Source: Ustilago trichophora (lineage: Eukaryota > Basidiomycota > Ustilaginomycetes > Ustilaginales > Ustilaginaceae). From it: a stretch of DNA of 64,000 nucleotides. The notes beneath the pieces were generated by a model. That model was not told where the DNA came from and did no database searches. It saw only the letters and a list, made by a program, of their open reading frames with translations. The position numbers and the translations under genes were made by a program. The stretch is taken from positions 558,001-622,000 of the forward strand of contig OOIN01000028.1 in the NCBI GenBank assembly GCA_900323505.1, given 5' to 3'. This document shows, in pieces, positions 19,867-32,148 of this stretch (position 1 is its first letter; each line of letters opens with the position of its first letter).

Positions 19867-22800
19867 GGTGTTGGTGATGTGATCCGATTCGTTGGAGCAA
19901 CGGGATCTGTGATGGTTTCAAGAGCTCGCAGCGATAGTATTGCCAAACAAAGCCTGAGGACGAAGTGCAAACCGCAATGTTTCCGTGTGAGCTGGTATGA
20001 GACGAGTAACTGGAGGGCTTCTCTGACGATCACTGCCTGCAAGGGCTCATCCGTATTGTGCTTAGATTATGAAGTGCGCCGATGAATTTGAGCTTGCTTG
20101 ATTCGGCGTCGATTTGGTGAGCGGCAGAATGGATATAGACGCTAGCAGCCAAATGAATGCAGGCGAATGCTTGGAGAGGAGGCAATCTCGAAAGCGGAGC
20201 GTGCGGTCGGGGCCCTTGACGATGTGAAGTGGCGAACGAGGAAGATGTTGCCTCCTCAGGGTCGGATTTATGCAGAAGCTACGTAGAAGGAAGCTGAAGG
20301 CTAAAGTTGATCGAGTCGTGGCGAATGAAATCGATGTTCACCTTGACGATAGCATGCAGGCCAAGCCAAGATAATTTGGTGGAGCAAGTCGAGGTCGTAG
20401 CAGTAGGATGGCTGACGAAACTCTTGCCAAGTAGACTCTTGAAGAAATGCAGTTGTAGGCCACGATCGGATGCAGAGATAAGGAGAGACGGAGGAGTGCC
20501 GAAGCGGTGGGAGTGGAGTGGGCTGATGATGGCGAAGGGTAAGATACGGATGGTGACCAAGAGAAAAGACGAGTGTCTCGAGCTGCAGTGCAGTGCCAGT
20601 ACTCATCGAGTCGAATTGAAAAGTAATGTAGTTAGAGCCAAAAGTGCGTACGGTCAAAAGAGAGGCGAAGCGCCAAGCGAGCGAGCAGAGTGTGAGTTGC
20701 GTGTGTGGCTGTCCTGCGTGCGCAAAATGGGCGCGTGAGAGTGAAAAGTGCCAGAGACAGAGCGTGAGAGTGTTGGTGAGTGCTTGCTTCAAGTGCAGCC
20801 CAAGTGCGACAAGGGCCAGACGCTGACGCGGCTGCAGTAATGCTGCTGCTGCTGCTGTTGCTGCAGAGGCGGTGTGAATTTTTCCATGGCTTTTGCTTTC
20901 ACCGACCAAAGAGCGAGGTTGGAACCGAATTCAGACAGTCGCTCTGCAACGCAGTAAAGTGGCCGTTGAAGCCGCCACATATCTCTCGGTCAGGATCCTC
21001 TCTTAAGCTATCATCATCATCGTCACTGATACAGTCACTGCAGTGTGCTGTAAGGTTGCCGGTCCTCTTTTGTCACATCAAAGCAAACAAGCCGAACAAT
21101 CGCTGGCTAATCTATGGAATCCTTTTTTCAGGCACACCGATTTTTATAATTACCAGCATCTGAATCTCTCTCCCACAGCTTACACCCTTTCCGATCCAAA
21201 AGCACCTGGACGAGTCTGATCCATCTCACACTGGGGTCAGCGTGCTGTTCTTTGCGCTGTTGCCATGCTCACAATGCACATTCTGCCACAAAAGCAAGCT
21301 GGCGTAAGCTACGTGTGACAAGCATGACAAGTGGCTGCAAAATGCGGAGACGAGTTGGCCGCCTTGATGAAATGGCGTCAGCTTAACGTGCATGCTTTTT
21401 TGTGAAAGTTGCCCTTCAGCTCGACCCTCGTCAGCACCCTTGCCTGTAACTTACTCCGAAGTGCGGCCAATTTGAGTACTGGACAAATCAAAGCTGCCGC
21501 GGCAACAACAAAATCTGTCCAGGTCGCACCGATTGCTGTTTCCAAGGTCAGGCAAGACCGCATCCGATCATCGTCCGAACAAACATCATCATTTTTCCAG
21601 TTCGTACAAGCTTTGTGACCAACAGCCAGCTTCTATCATCTCTCTCCGTTCGTCGTTGTTCTTACAACTCTTCTTTCTACTAGCACATCAACTACCTACC
21701 AAGCAAAATACCATCCCATAACAGCAACAAAGACAAAAGATGACAATCTTAGGAGCAGTGGGACATGAACATAGACAGGGAAGAAGTCTGTTTTTTTTTG
21801 TGGGGGAGGATTCCTGCGTCACTCGAATGAAAAGAGGCTCTTCCTTTTGTTTTTGTGTTAAAAATTTCTTCCCATTTCTCTTCCCACCCCCAAAGGTTAC
21901 GATGCGACACTCGTGAAAGCTCTTTTTGAAACCTCAGCTGCTTTGTGTGTGTCTCTCTCTCTCTCTTCTCTCTCTTTCACACTTCTGTTTCGGAAATTCC
22001 TCTTTTTTTTCGCTTTTTCGACCCGTTTGGAATTTCGTCGTTTTTTTAATTTCAAACCCTGCCGCTGCGTCGAGTTTTCAGCCTCCGCAATAAGGAAGCG
22101 TCTGCCTCTCTCACACAAATTGCGCTTCGGTCCAGGGTCCTTGGGTCCTTTCAACAAGGGTCGGGGCCTCAATTGTGTACCGTGGCAGCAAACAGCCTTG
22201 GTTGTCTTGTTTCCGACATAGAAGTGTGCCTGGAAATTGATCTTCTTCTGGCGGCGACGATGATGATGGCAAGCACAGCTTATAGCATATCCATCATCAA
22301 GGATGCTTCACCTCGTTGCAAGGGTTTGGTTAAAGGCTCGTGCTGCTTTGATAGGGCATTCTACTGTATTGCGGCTGTATGCAAGCTCTTCACCAAGGAG
22401 AGCTTCTCAAGATGCGCCTCCTCAAGCTCAGTCAGTATCTGACAGACAGCGTCGCTTATCTCGACTCATTTTGCACGCTAAAGAATTGTCATTAGATTGT
22501 CAGGGAGTCTCCGTGTTTGCCGTACGGTGGAGACCTTGGCTGGTCGAGTCTGTAATGCGCCATCACGCTGTTACAGTATGTAGCATCGGAGAGTTTTGCC
22601 TGTACACAACTCCTTATGCCGTTCCCCCAGAATAAGGCTCTTCTTTTTCGTCTAAGGATGAACTGTTTGCTTCCGCATGTGGCCATGAATGTTGCACATG
22701 CTTGCATGCACAATCGGCCACAAGGACTTTGATAGGTTGGCTCTGGGCCCTTTCATGTCGATGTCTTTCAGAAAGAAAAATTTTGCGAGCAGAGAGAGCC

Positions 22801-23229
22801 GAAACCACGCTCGCCAGATCCGACCACCTCCTTGGAACCGCCTCGGCCACATCTCTGGTAAAAGCCCTCACCCACTTGCAGGCGGTCTTGCTCCCCGGTC
22901 GCCACGCCGAGTACAGTAGTGACGGCAAGGTGCCCAGTCGTGAATTCTTGCTTCACACTCGAAATGGCAGCCGCGGTCACGCAAGCATCACCTTTATCAC
23001 GACAACCAGGGTACAGTATGAAACCCAATCAACTGAAGCAAGCGCTTGTGTAATGTCGATCATCTCGCATTTTGCCTTCTATGCATATGACAAACCCTGC
23101 CTCTCGCCGTCTTTGACATGCCTTGGGGATGGTCACCATTTCGGCCCCAAAGCTTTAATGACAGCATGCCTTTCTCTTCATCCTTTGTGATGGCTGACAG
23201 TCTGGATGGCAGACAGACTTGTGGGAAAA

Positions 23230-23230
<1 letters not shown>

Positions 23231-23263
<33 letters not shown>
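23231..23263. repeat. A33 homopolymer tract
   Basis: An uninterrupted run of 33 A. No retroelement body or target-site duplication is visible beside it, so it is read as a simple mononucleotide tract. Confidence 0.9.
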
Positions 23264-23265
<2 letters not shown>

Positions 23266-24066
23266 AAGCACCTTCCTTCAGAGACATCTGACATCTGGCA
23301 GCGCCTCGTGGCTCAGAGCCGTCGCGTGAAAAATCACACCGATGATCATCCCGATGCATCGGGTGACAAGCCCTCCGATGATTCTGAGATGAGGCCTGGG
23401 ACACAAAGCAAACGATTCAATCTGGCCATATCTCATTGCACATGCAGAGGTAGAGAAAGCAAAGCAATGCTGCCCGTCAGATGACCATCAGAAGCCAAAT
23501 CTCGGCAGCGACTTTCGGGAGCCTCGTCCCGCGACAACAGAGATTGATAGTGCTCTGGGAGCGGGATTAGGCCACTCTCCATCTCTCAGGAAGCGTGCAA
23601 CTGTTGTGAACATCTCCGAGCGTCAGGATTGGATCCCTTTTCCCCACACAACCCACTTCCATGTCGATTGCAAAGCCCGCTGTTTGCGTCAACCCGGTGG
23701 GAAGTATGCTCTGAAGCTTGGATTGATTGCCGACGTGAGGCTCAGTCCGTAACTCGAGGGCGTGCAGCAGTCAGTGGTGGGCGCAATGATGGGAATAAAA
23801 AGAGTTGGCCGACTTCCTCCCAGGAAAGCCAACGTGTACGCGCTCGGCATTTGCTCCTGTGGCGGCAAGGCAGAGCCTGGCAGCTGTGGCGATATAGTAG
23901 TACCCTGAGCTTATTACAGTGCACAGGCGAGAAGTGGCGAGGAGGAGAATTTCCCACGCTGTGAAGGCTACGCGATGTCGGCTAGGTCTTCCCCGCGTCA
24001 ATTCCGCTCCGACCACCCCAAGAAAAAGACGAGCGCGTCACCCTTGTGAGGGGGTCTGTGGGGGCG

Positions 24067-24105
24067 AAGTCAAGTCAGGTCAAGTCAAGTCAAGTCAAGT
24101 CAAGC
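24067..24105. repeat. (AAGTC)n pentanucleotide array
   Basis: About 7.5 units of AAGTC with one A-to-G interruption near 24079. Confidence 0.9.
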
Positions 24106-25762
24106 TGGGTTAGGACAGGGACGAATGTCATAATGTACTACTTTGCCCTGACTCAAAAGATAGCAACTTGGCGGCTTGGCGGGTCAATAGGGCGTGGAGC
24201 CCCACATCCAATGAACTCGGATTCAGATAGGACTACAGGTTACTGTATGATCAAGCTCAAGCTCAGGGCTGTGTTCACTTTGATCCAACGAGCCGAACAT
24301 GAGGTAGAACAAAGAGGTGGCACTACGGGTTCCCTCTTTGTGTCGGTTGGCTTGTTTAGCCGGCGACTCGGTTTTCAACATGGGGCAACCTTGGGCGATC
24401 TAGTGCTCGACCATATCTCAACGTTTGGTACCAATCGATGTGAGAGAGAGCTGTTGAAAGGGTCAGGTATGTGTTCGTTGGTTCTTGGTCTAGAATCAAG
24501 ACCATCGTTTTTTTTGGCACGAGAGTAGCTCTGCAATGATTTCCACGGAAAAGAAAAGCTGGTGACAAAAAGAAGGCTGCGAAATGAAGCACGAATTTGA
24601 CTCTGGACGAGGAAATCACGTGCGGATTCAAACGCGTCGTGCCAGCCGCCTCTCGGTCTGTTGTTGGTTTTGGCGGAGGGTGACTTGCATACAGTACCTT
24701 GCAGACAGCGAAATGCGGGGAAGATGATGAACAACACCGCAGCAGCTTGTTTGGCTTGGCACCGACGACGGGTTACAGCAGTCCATCTTTGCAGATACAA
24801 ACGAGAGAGAAGTATGAAATGGGTCGGAGTGGACGGAGAAGCGGAGGCGCGGGTAGCTGAGGAAGAAAAAGTGCGGATTCCTTCTGTTGGCCTCGATTTA
24901 ACTGTACACGCCGAAGCGGACTGCATATCGCAATGATTCCTCAGAAGATGCATTTGGCCGAAGCCGAACTCCGGTGGTGGTGGCTTGGACAGAAAAAGAT
25001 GCAGCACAGAAGTCGGCCAGTGTTTGCAAGGAGGTGATCTGCGCTGGCATCTTGATGAGGCACAAGAACGACTACACAGCGCGCGTGTGCGGCCAATCGA
25101 GACACGGAGAATACAGCACTCGTTGCCATTCAGACTTCTCTCGCTGTGGTACTGACGTGTATAGGGACTATGAATCTGAGACATCGTCATCCGAGCCCTC
25201 TGTGCCTGCACACGGATCCGACAGAACCGATTCCATGACGTCGTCGAACCCTGCACATGTTGCTCGACCTAGGCTGTTGAGAAGCCTGGCAACATTCCCA
25301 TGATTGCCGGGAGTGGTCTCAAGCCTCATTGCCAGCCTCAGACACACTTGAAAGATCGAAGTAAAGACAAGCAGTCAGAGACGTGTTCTGGCAAGCAGCA
25401 GATGCAAGCATGATAACTGATCGGTCATTGACTTGAGACAAGCGAGGTGTTTGCAGAACAAGACTACTCTCGAAAAGGCCGCTGCAAAGGCTGCAGCTCG
25501 GAAGACTTGCGAGAGCAACGAGCAATGATGCTGCATAGAAGCCAAGCCGACAGGCATTCGAGCAAGTCGATATCGAGGAGGAACAAGAGCGCTTGCCAGC
25601 GAACATGCAGCTTGAATTTTGAGTTTTGTGCTGCTGTTGCAGCAAGGAGACCCTGTTGATGTCGGCCTTGACCGAGGACAGCGACAGCGAACAAGAAAGA
25701 ACAACACATCACTCGAATCACGATACAGGGTGCACGCGTCTCTCTCTAACAGAGAGGGGAGG

Positions 25763-25779
25763 AAAAAAAAAAAAAAAAA
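25763..25779. repeat. A17 homopolymer tract
   Basis: Seventeen consecutive A in the gene-poor region. Confidence 0.85.
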
Positions 25780-26819
25780 CACGGCTCCAACACTCGTTTG
25801 CATGATTTTTGGATTTTGGCTGCAAAGTGGAGCAACACCAAGCAACAGTCAAAAGCAAAGAGCAAAACATGGCAACAAACATTCGAACAAGCAAACGAGC
25901 AGCGGATCGTAGTGTCGGAGCCTTGATTGTCGTCCGACCATCTGTTGTTCAAGCGCACACTAGACACGGGGTTCAGCTTGTCACTTTGCCAGCTTGTCGG
26001 CTACAGTATCCAGCAAGCAAGTCCGATGTTGGGCGACAATTTCAGAGTGATAGGTCATTCTGATTGCCGCAAATCGCTGATTCCGCCTTGACCGGACAAG
26101 CCGACAGCCAACAGGGCCCTGCAGAGTCACCACTCTATCCGACATCTCTCTGGCTGTCACGCAGCATTTCCACCTTCCTGATTCACTTAAACATCATTCG
26201 GCTGCAGCCGTCGCTATAACTCACCCTCACCACACGGCACTCGGATTTTGCAGCTTGGTATCAACTTCTCCGTCTCATCACATCCAATCTTGCTATCCAC
26301 CAACGACAATTCCTCACGACCTCACGAACATCACTTGCGTTTATCTTGCTGCCACTTTCTGGCTCGCGACCCTTCAGCGTCGCATCACCAAGGGATACCG
26401 TCATCGTAGTCTTCGGCTGCACCGACATCATACCCTGGTCAAGCCGGACTTAGCCGTCAGTCTTACAGAAAGAAGCCTTGGCTGAATCGGATTACTGCCG
26501 AAGGACCTGGAGCGAATAGTGTCGCTGCTCCATCTATCCCACTCTCTCTTTCCTCCCTGCAACAGCTGTTCATCGGCAACACCGTTTCAAGCTCTCTGAT
26601 TCAGAGCAGCCATGTCTTGATAGCGACTTACTTTCTCGAGAGCTCAGCGTCCAACTCAATCATTCTGAGGCGAAGAGAAGCTGGCCGATCTGCCAAATCT
26701 GCTAACCGACCCTCTCATCGACAGCAGCTCACCGGTCAGCGCATCTCCTCCATCAATGACAGCAACCAGCCGCAACGTCTTCCGATTCGACCTTGCCGAC
26801 TAGGCTGCACACACCCAAT

Positions 26820-29800
26820 ATGACCTCCGAATCGCCACCATGGCAAGACAGACACGATACAATACGAGAAGCGCTCCAGACAAGAAGCGTCAGAGCTGCG
26901 CTTCGCGACTTTCAAATCAGCCACAGCAGCGTGTCAAGCCTCTGTGCAGCTTCTACTAGCGACTCGAATACCACCAAAAGCGATGCAGACATCTCGACAC
27001 TTTCGCTAGGCAAACTGCTCGACATCAGTTTGGTCATCGCATGGTCCGCAGACGGCCTCTCGCCCAGCAAAGATCCCAACCCATTCAGAGCCGCTGCCGC
27101 TCCATCACTCCTATACCTCCGCCAGGCGAGCTTACAGGTACAAGACTTCAAGACCATCAAAGTGCTTCAGAAGAGTGCCGGCAGTCTCGTCGAGGTGGTC
27201 AAGAATCGTCTCGATGGCCGTGTTTACGTGCTCAAGTCGCTCGTCAAGGGCTTTGCTCGTCGCAATGCTGCCATCCAGACTCCCATCAACGAGACCAAAC
27301 TTCTCCAGCGTCAGTCCAGCGACTCGACAACCACATCAGACGGCCACGCCCTACAGCTGCTCACACCACAGCTGCTCGCCGCCTTTCAAACACAAAACTC
27401 GGTCCATGTGCTCATGGAGTATGTTCCCAGTGGTGACTTTAGCGAGCTTCTCATGGCTGCTAGTAGCTGCGGTGCCGAGTATCCGGGACGCGCTTCAACA
27501 GGTCTGCTCATCGAAGACTGGATCCTCAGGTACAGCGTCGACATGATCCAGGCCATCGCCTGGGTTCACACTCAGGGATTTGCCCACAGAGATATCAAAC
27601 CGGGCAACTTCTTGCTCGATCAGAGCGGTCATCTCAAGCTCTGCGACTTTTCAAGCGCAGCGCCCTTCAGCGACTTCGGCTCTAGCCAAAGCTCTGGTTC
27701 GACAAGTCGAGCCAGACGTCCCTCATCACATCCTCAGCGAAAAGTGTGGGCCTTCTACTGCTCGCAACCTACAGGCACCTGTGATTACCTTTCACCTGAA
27801 GTGCTCGAGGCCGAAGAAAAGCGCGTCCTCGAGCGACAGCAACAATACGACATGTCGAGCCTCGACGATATTCTAGGTTTCAAACGCCAAACTTGCTTGC
27901 CGTCCTCGAGTGATGCAGCCGCAACACCCGAAAAATCTCCCGGCATGTACGGCCCTGAAGTCGATTGGTGGAGCTTCGGCGTGATGCTCTACGAGATGCG
28001 ATTTGGCGTCCTTCCCTTCTTTGCCAGCAGGATGGAAGAGACGTACGAAAAGATCAAAGATCATAGATCATCGCTCAAATTCGATCCTGCAGTCCACTGC
28101 TCGGGGCAGCTCAGGAACCTCATCCAGTGCCTGTTGACCAACGCTGAGAACCGTCTAGGTCGGATATCCTCCGAAGAGGTTCAACAGCATGGCTTCTATC
28201 GCGCTCAGAGCATCGACTGGTCCAAACAGTGGCCACTACAGCCACCCTTCGCACCTAACGCCAACATCAACGATTCATCTGCCGGCGATGCCAGCGGTCA
28301 GCAAGCCGGACCCATCAACGGCATTGCCACACGTTTTCAGGACAATTCTCTTTCAGTGGTATCCAGCCTTCCGTCATTTTCGGCACTCTATACTGGCAAT
28401 CCTGACGACTTTCCCGCCTTTGCTGACTCTCGAGAGCTCGAGTCGGAATCGGTCCGTCGACAGCAGGGCTGGTGGCAAGGCGAAGTCGATCCCACACAGC
28501 AGCACAGTATTAACGCGATGCCTCATCACGATGACAACGGGGCAAAAGCCGATGACGCAGGGACCGCATTGCCCGACGCTGAAGTGCCAAGCATGCCCAG
28601 ATCGTCATCTTCCCCGGCCGTGGTACTCAGCTCGGCGTCACAGTCGGACGCGCTGCGAGACATCAGCTCGTACCTTGCAGGCGCAGCATCCCCGTATGTC
28701 TCCCGATCAGCACCGCGGTGGTCCGACTGCGATACTACCTTCATCGGCTTCAGCTACCTTCCGCAACGGGACGCCTTCAAGTCCACACCGGGCCTTCCAG
28801 AAGGCCGATCGCCTGGCGAAATGTCGACCGCTGCCAGCTTGGACGACCTCGTCCCCAAGATTGGAGCCTCGCCCAACAGCTGGCCGGCAAGCACTCCCGT
28901 TGCCTCTACTCCTTTCCACCGTGGTGGCTCGCACTCACTCACCATGCTTCCAACACCTCCGTCATTCGCGCCGAGCCCAATCGCTCCGCAAATTGGAGCA
29001 GCAGGCTCAGAGGAAGTCGAGAACGCTCCGCGAACAAGCATCAACCTAGCCAGACCCTCTGCTCTACCTTTTGCCCAGCAGCAGAACTTTGTCACACCCG
29101 CCCGCAAGCCGTCGTATATGGCCATGCACGAACGCTTCCGCCATCTGCAGGGTCAAGAAGCTCCAATCCCAGAAGACGCTTTGGCCAACTGCACGCCCGC
29201 TGTTCCAGCTTCGCCATATCCTTTCCCCTTGGCTTCGGTCGCTCGCACGTCCAAGTTTACTGGAGGTAAGAAAACCATGCTCCAGCGTCGCGATCTAGAC
29301 CGAGCTCGATCAGCGACCCCTGGAGGCGGAAGCGTCGGATCAGACAGCCGACAGTCAGGAGGCAGTAACGCTGTCCGTGAGATGTCGGAACGAGAAGCTT
29401 GGGACGAGATGATGGCGGCAGTGCAGAAGAGTGTGCGAAAGAAGCAGCCTGTGGGACCGGTGCCCCCTACCCCTGTAGCTTCATCGGCGGTGCGTCCGTC
29501 AGGTTTACCTCGCTCTTCGACTGATCCAGAGCTGTCTGCATCCAAGCCCATTGCTGCCTATACCTCGCACCGAACGCGGTTGCAGGATCCCGCAGATGGA
29601 CCCGTGTCACGGCGTACCTCATCACGTAGAGCACTGCAACCCTTGGACGCACCACGCCAGTCTACAAACCAAGGGGAACCAGCCAACCAGAATAGGAACG
29701 ACAAGCCATCCTTGACAGTGCGGCCCTCTGGCGCTCTTCGACAACGCAGATCGAGGGCGAATCTGGTTGCACCGCGCGCCACCGTTAAGGTCATGCCTCC

Positions 29801-30886
29801 AGAGTCTCCGCAAGGCTCACCTCCTGGGAACTTCTTAAATGAGTCGCCTCGACCCGGCGTATTTCCGCAAGGCCAGTACGCGCTGGACATCGATATGTAC
29901 GATTCTGATGGCTCCGATGACTCCACTGTCGGCCGACGCAATCTCAGGCACAAGAAGAGCGCTCGACAGCTTCTGATTAGAGCACAGGAGCGCGGTACAC
30001 CCACCAAACCGAAACGAGCTCAAAGTCCCCCTCTGACAGAAGCGTTTGCCTCAGCACCTTCAGTTGCAGCAGTCTTGGAGGCGGCAGGCGCACGAAGCTC
30101 CCCGCCCATCTTGTTGAGCGATCAATCTGTTCGCTCTTGCAACTCTTCGCGCGACGTCTCGTACGAACACGGGAACGACTTTGCTTCGGCTCCTGCTCGC
30201 GTTCGTGCCATGTCGATCCAACGACCCGACAAGGCTTCTCCGGATATCAACAATGAGGTCCTGTCGACGAGCTTGGGCAAGACATCGGTGACCTTTGCGC
30301 CTATGGCCTATGTACCAGTACTTGGGGCCATCCCACCTTATCGCGAAGCAAGAGAAGGACCAGGCAGCCTCGATGGCCACAGTGACCAGCTGGGGGCGCC
30401 ACGCGAGTCTAATCGCTCAACCAAGACAATTCGTCGCAAAGACAGCGGTGAGATGCTCTCGCAGTACCGCAAGGCAAAGGGCATGGGACGTGCGACCAGC
30501 ATGCTTTCGCTCAGCGATCGCGCCAAGGCGGATGCCGAAGCTCCTTCCTCACGACCTGGAACAGCACTGTCGTCATCGCCAGTGGAGGGTGATGGGGTAG
30601 ACGACTTCATCCTTGGACACGTGGAAAGCCGTGTCCGATCCATGGCTTTAGGCGGAAGCCTACCTGGACGGACCATTCGGCGTTTCTCAAGCGTGCTCTC
30701 TCTCAAAGAACGGGAGCGAGTCACCATTGAGCGACCTGCCAGCCAAGACGGTGCCGCCAAGACCAGTCGTGGCTTTGGTCGCTTCAGAAGCCGCATCGCC
30801 TCCTCTACGCTCTGCGAAGAGCCCAGCGAAGAGTTGCTGGGAGAGGAAGCCCTAGCCAGAACCCGCAAAGGCAGCAGCAGCAGCAC

Positions 30887-30921
<35 letters not shown>

Positions 30922-31208
30922 CAACGACCGAAGATCAGCAGATCAAGCCTACCACATCGAGGCTTGGTCGAAGGATGGGGGATACGTTGCCAAGGTCCTT
31001 TGCCATCCGCAACTCTTCAGCATCATCGGCTACATTGAGAAAGACAGCGTTGAACCCCACCTTGGAAGCAGCACAGGACGGCGAGTCTTTGGGCAAAGCA
31101 GACGTAAGCTTGATGACAGGTCTCAATCAGCGCCACAACGCACTGCAAGGATCGCTGTTGGGGCTTGAAGCACGTCTGGCTCGCCTCAAAGCCCGGCTCG
31201 AGGATTGA
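26820..31208 (+). CDS. Large AGC-type Ser/Thr kinase with DFS instead of DFG
   Basis: The 1,462-residue protein starts at ATG 26820; the frame opens slightly earlier, at a TTG only. The kinase domain spans ~105-470. It has the ATP lysine K139 (VLKSL), HRDIKPGN with D258, then DFSSA (D276-F-S), a GTCDYLSPEV activation segment, and VDWWSFGVMLYEMRFGVLPF. The last two and the DFSSA context (DFGSA in citron kinase) suggest the DMPK/CRIK branch of AGC kinases. An insertion (~300-330 and ~345-385) splits the activation region. K, HRD-D and DFG-D are all present, so activity is plausible despite the Gly-to-Ser change. About 980 residues of disordered tail follow, with a Ser/Asn repeat, and a short coiled coil (ALQGSLLGLEARLARLKARLE) ends the protein. 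The substrate is unknown; a role in polarity or cytokinesis would be inference from the family. Confidence 0.8.
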
Positions 31209-32148
31209 TTTCGATCCGGTGTCTACCACTCAAAGCAGAGTGTAGATTCCGTCACAACTTGTAGAAATCACATAGCATTTGCATCTACAGTACATCATCT
31301 GCATACTCTAACCTCGACACATATGGATTATTCTAGCATTGCACGCATATCCACATCTTGTTTTTCAACTCTAAATGCATTCCATTCAGCATCCTTTGCC
31401 GCTTCAAATTGACATCCAAAGGCTTGAGCATCCACAAGCTGGCCTTTCGACACCTGATTGAAAGATACAGTGCGCAATAAAAGCAATGGAATAATTTGCT
31501 TATCACTATACATGGTTGCTTTTCTCAACAACTATCTGATCAACACATACTCTGTCTCGTATTGTTTGAAAGCTGTGAATCTCTACCGCCTAGATATGCT
31601 TTTGGATTTGGAACTGGCAGAAAGGGTGGCGTAGGAATGGGACAAAACCACAGTAACTTGGCAGAGGCTCATAGAGAGTATACTGCAAGAATTGCAGGCT
31701 GTCACAGGGGCAACAGGTGGTCATACTAAGTATTGATGCACTGCAAGAGTATACGAAAGAAAGTGATCAAATGTTTCCATACAGTACTAGATCACCTTTT
31801 TTTTGACACTTTAGGTTTTGCTTGTATCCGCAAATATGCACCATCATGTAGCCATGAGAAATAGCTTTCATAAGATAGAACACAGAATACGTATTAAGTA
31901 TGTCGAGAAAAGCGAGCAAGCAAATCGTTTGATCACTTTTTAACACCCACTGTATGCAGAATTGATTCCCATTGCAAGACACACAACTCAGTCTCAAGAG
32001 TAAAGAAGTTCTTCACAAAGTCTCGATTGACTCCGCACATCATAGACTCAAACAATCTCACGCACAAAGTTAATTTGTTGTGAAACGATGGCTGCCACTG
32101 CAATGCCGATGATTTTTCTTCTTCATATGTATGCAAGAATGCGAGATG
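31209..32148. other. Convergent 3' region between kinase and CUL3
   Basis: This 940-base AT-rich stretch receives both 3' ends. It contains TACAGTAC at 31286-31293 and 31780-31787 and a T8-9 run near 31797-31805. The short frames here have no recognisable content. Confidence 0.5.

Larger units (their letters stand above)
19867..26819. other. 6.95-kb gene-poor region upstream of OPI1 and the kinase gene
   Basis: No frame here looks like a real protein. The ones present are short, overlap on both strands, have biased composition and contain no recognisable domain. The region holds C/T-rich leader-like stretches at ~21600-21720 and ~21940-22080, a 33-base A run (23231-23263), an AAGTC pentamer array (24067-24105) and a 17-base A run (25763-25779). 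It also has seven TACAGTA/TACTGTA sites (22362, 22572, 22912, 23012, 24241, 24690, 26002). The last ~600 bases are probably the kinase leader. An ATG at 21740, after a leader-like stretch, opens only a short frame. Non-coding RNA, long promoters or decayed sequence are all possible. Confidence 0.5.

Noticed and set aside
20301..20909. 202-codon minus-strand frame in the gene-poor region
   Set aside because: Composition is rich in His, Leu and Thr without domain or helix pattern, and equally long frames occur on the other strand.
23231..23263. A33 tract as the tail of a LINE or SINE
   Set aside because: No element body, promoter box or target-site duplication could be seen on either side.
24375..25256. 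293-codon minus-strand frame in the gene-poor region
   Set aside because: It is long but has scattered Cys/Arg/Ser composition, no recognisable motif and no leader-like sequence upstream.
19867..26819. tRNA or other structured RNA genes
   Set aside because: I looked for A-box and B-box-like sequences (GGTTCRANTCC) by eye and found none; a covariance-model scan would be decisive.
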